A stretch of 6,099 bases of DNA, taken from Rudanella sp. (lineage in GTDB: Bacteria > Bacteroidota > Bacteroidia > Cytophagales > Spirosomataceae). Under the pieces are notes generated by a model, which was not told the origin of the DNA, ran no database searches, and worked only from the letters and a program-made list of their open reading frames with translations. The position numbers and the translations under genes are program-made. The DNA is taken from contig JAJAYX010000156.1 in the NCBI GenBank assembly GCA_026785985.1, positions 1 through 6,099 of the forward strand. Reading direction: 5' to 3'. Position 1 is the stretch's first letter, and each line of letters starts with the position of its first letter. Positions 5,917 through 6,099 of the stretch are shown in pieces.

Positions 5917-6099
5917 ATGCACGCAAAAGCTGCTATCGCCACCGGAACGGGTCAGTTCCGCATCGCCACCATTGAGGTACACCCGCCACAGGGTGATGAA
6001 CTACTGGTTGAACTGAAAGCAGCCGGTGTTTGCCACACCGACTTCGATTCTATGTCGTGGGGAAAGCCGCTCGTGATGGGCCACGAAGGTGCGGGTATC
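5917..6099 (+). CDS. Zinc-dependent alcohol dehydrogenase, N-terminal part (cut by right window edge)
   Basis: 61 codons from the ATG at 5917, open to the window end. The segment is the start of the GroES-like catalytic domain of medium-chain dehydrogenases: KAAIATGTGQFRIATIEV, then DELLVELKAAGVCHTDFDS and MGHEGAG. Cys39 (in GVCHTD) and His56-Glu57 (in GHE) are the expected first catalytic-zinc ligands. The GVCHTD plus GHEGAG combination is typical of the alcohol/formaldehyde dehydrogenase branch, which oxidises alcohols or thiol adducts with NAD. The NAD-binding Rossmann domain and the structural-zinc cysteines lie outside the window, so substrate and subclass cannot be decided. The spacing between GVCHTD and GHE is short (13 residues between Asp42 and His56), with no long insert there. 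No clear promoter box is visible between the preceding stop and this ATG. No Shine-Dalgarno is seen. Confidence 0.85.
   Translation, partial: MHAKAAIATGTGQFRIATIEVHPPQGDELLVELKAAGVCHTDFDSMSWGKPLVMGHEGAGI

Overview
The window looks like a chromosomal segment of a Bacteroidota member, most likely of the order Cytophagales (a Spirosoma-like organism). This rests on four signs: a SusC-style TonB-dependent receptor with an N-terminal carboxypeptidase-regulatory-like domain, a GLPGLI-family secreted protein, a C-terminal type B type IX secretion sorting domain, and a TANNTTTG-type -7 promoter box with no Shine-Dalgarno sequences at the starts. The genus is inference from overall protein style, not from a marker gene.

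Layout. Positions 1-1802 hold a two-gene unit on the minus strand: a GLPGLI-family periplasmic/secreted protein (939-1802), followed 18 bases later by a TonB-dependent outer-membrane receptor that runs off the left edge (1-920, N-terminal 306 residues only). Positions 1803-2005 are a divergent intergenic region. It contains a large imperfect inverted repeat (arms 1892-1916 and 1940-1964, 22 of 25 positions paired, with a small palindrome exactly at the centre). It also has candidate promoters for the two directions at nearly mirror-image positions. To the right on the plus strand lie a large YfhO-family multi-spanning membrane protein (2006-4612), a secreted PKD-like protein with a gliding/T9SS type B C-terminal domain (4619-5875) starting only 6 bases after it, a strong stem-loop (5879-5907), and the first 61 codons of a zinc-dependent alcohol dehydrogenase (5917 to the right edge).

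How the genes may work together. The GLPGLI protein and receptor form a pairing often met in Bacteroidota and are probably co-transcribed; the receptor's substrate cannot be read from this fragment. The YfhO protein and the T9SS cargo protein are probably co-transcribed, and both belong to the cell envelope/surface, but no shared pathway can be shown. The alcohol dehydrogenase is separated from them by a hairpin and is probably its own unit.

Most of the window is ordinary. The most interesting item is the symmetric divergent control region at 1871-1984. I see no clear new defence, mobile or RNA system. There are no tRNA, rRNA, CRISPR or insertion-sequence features that I can support.
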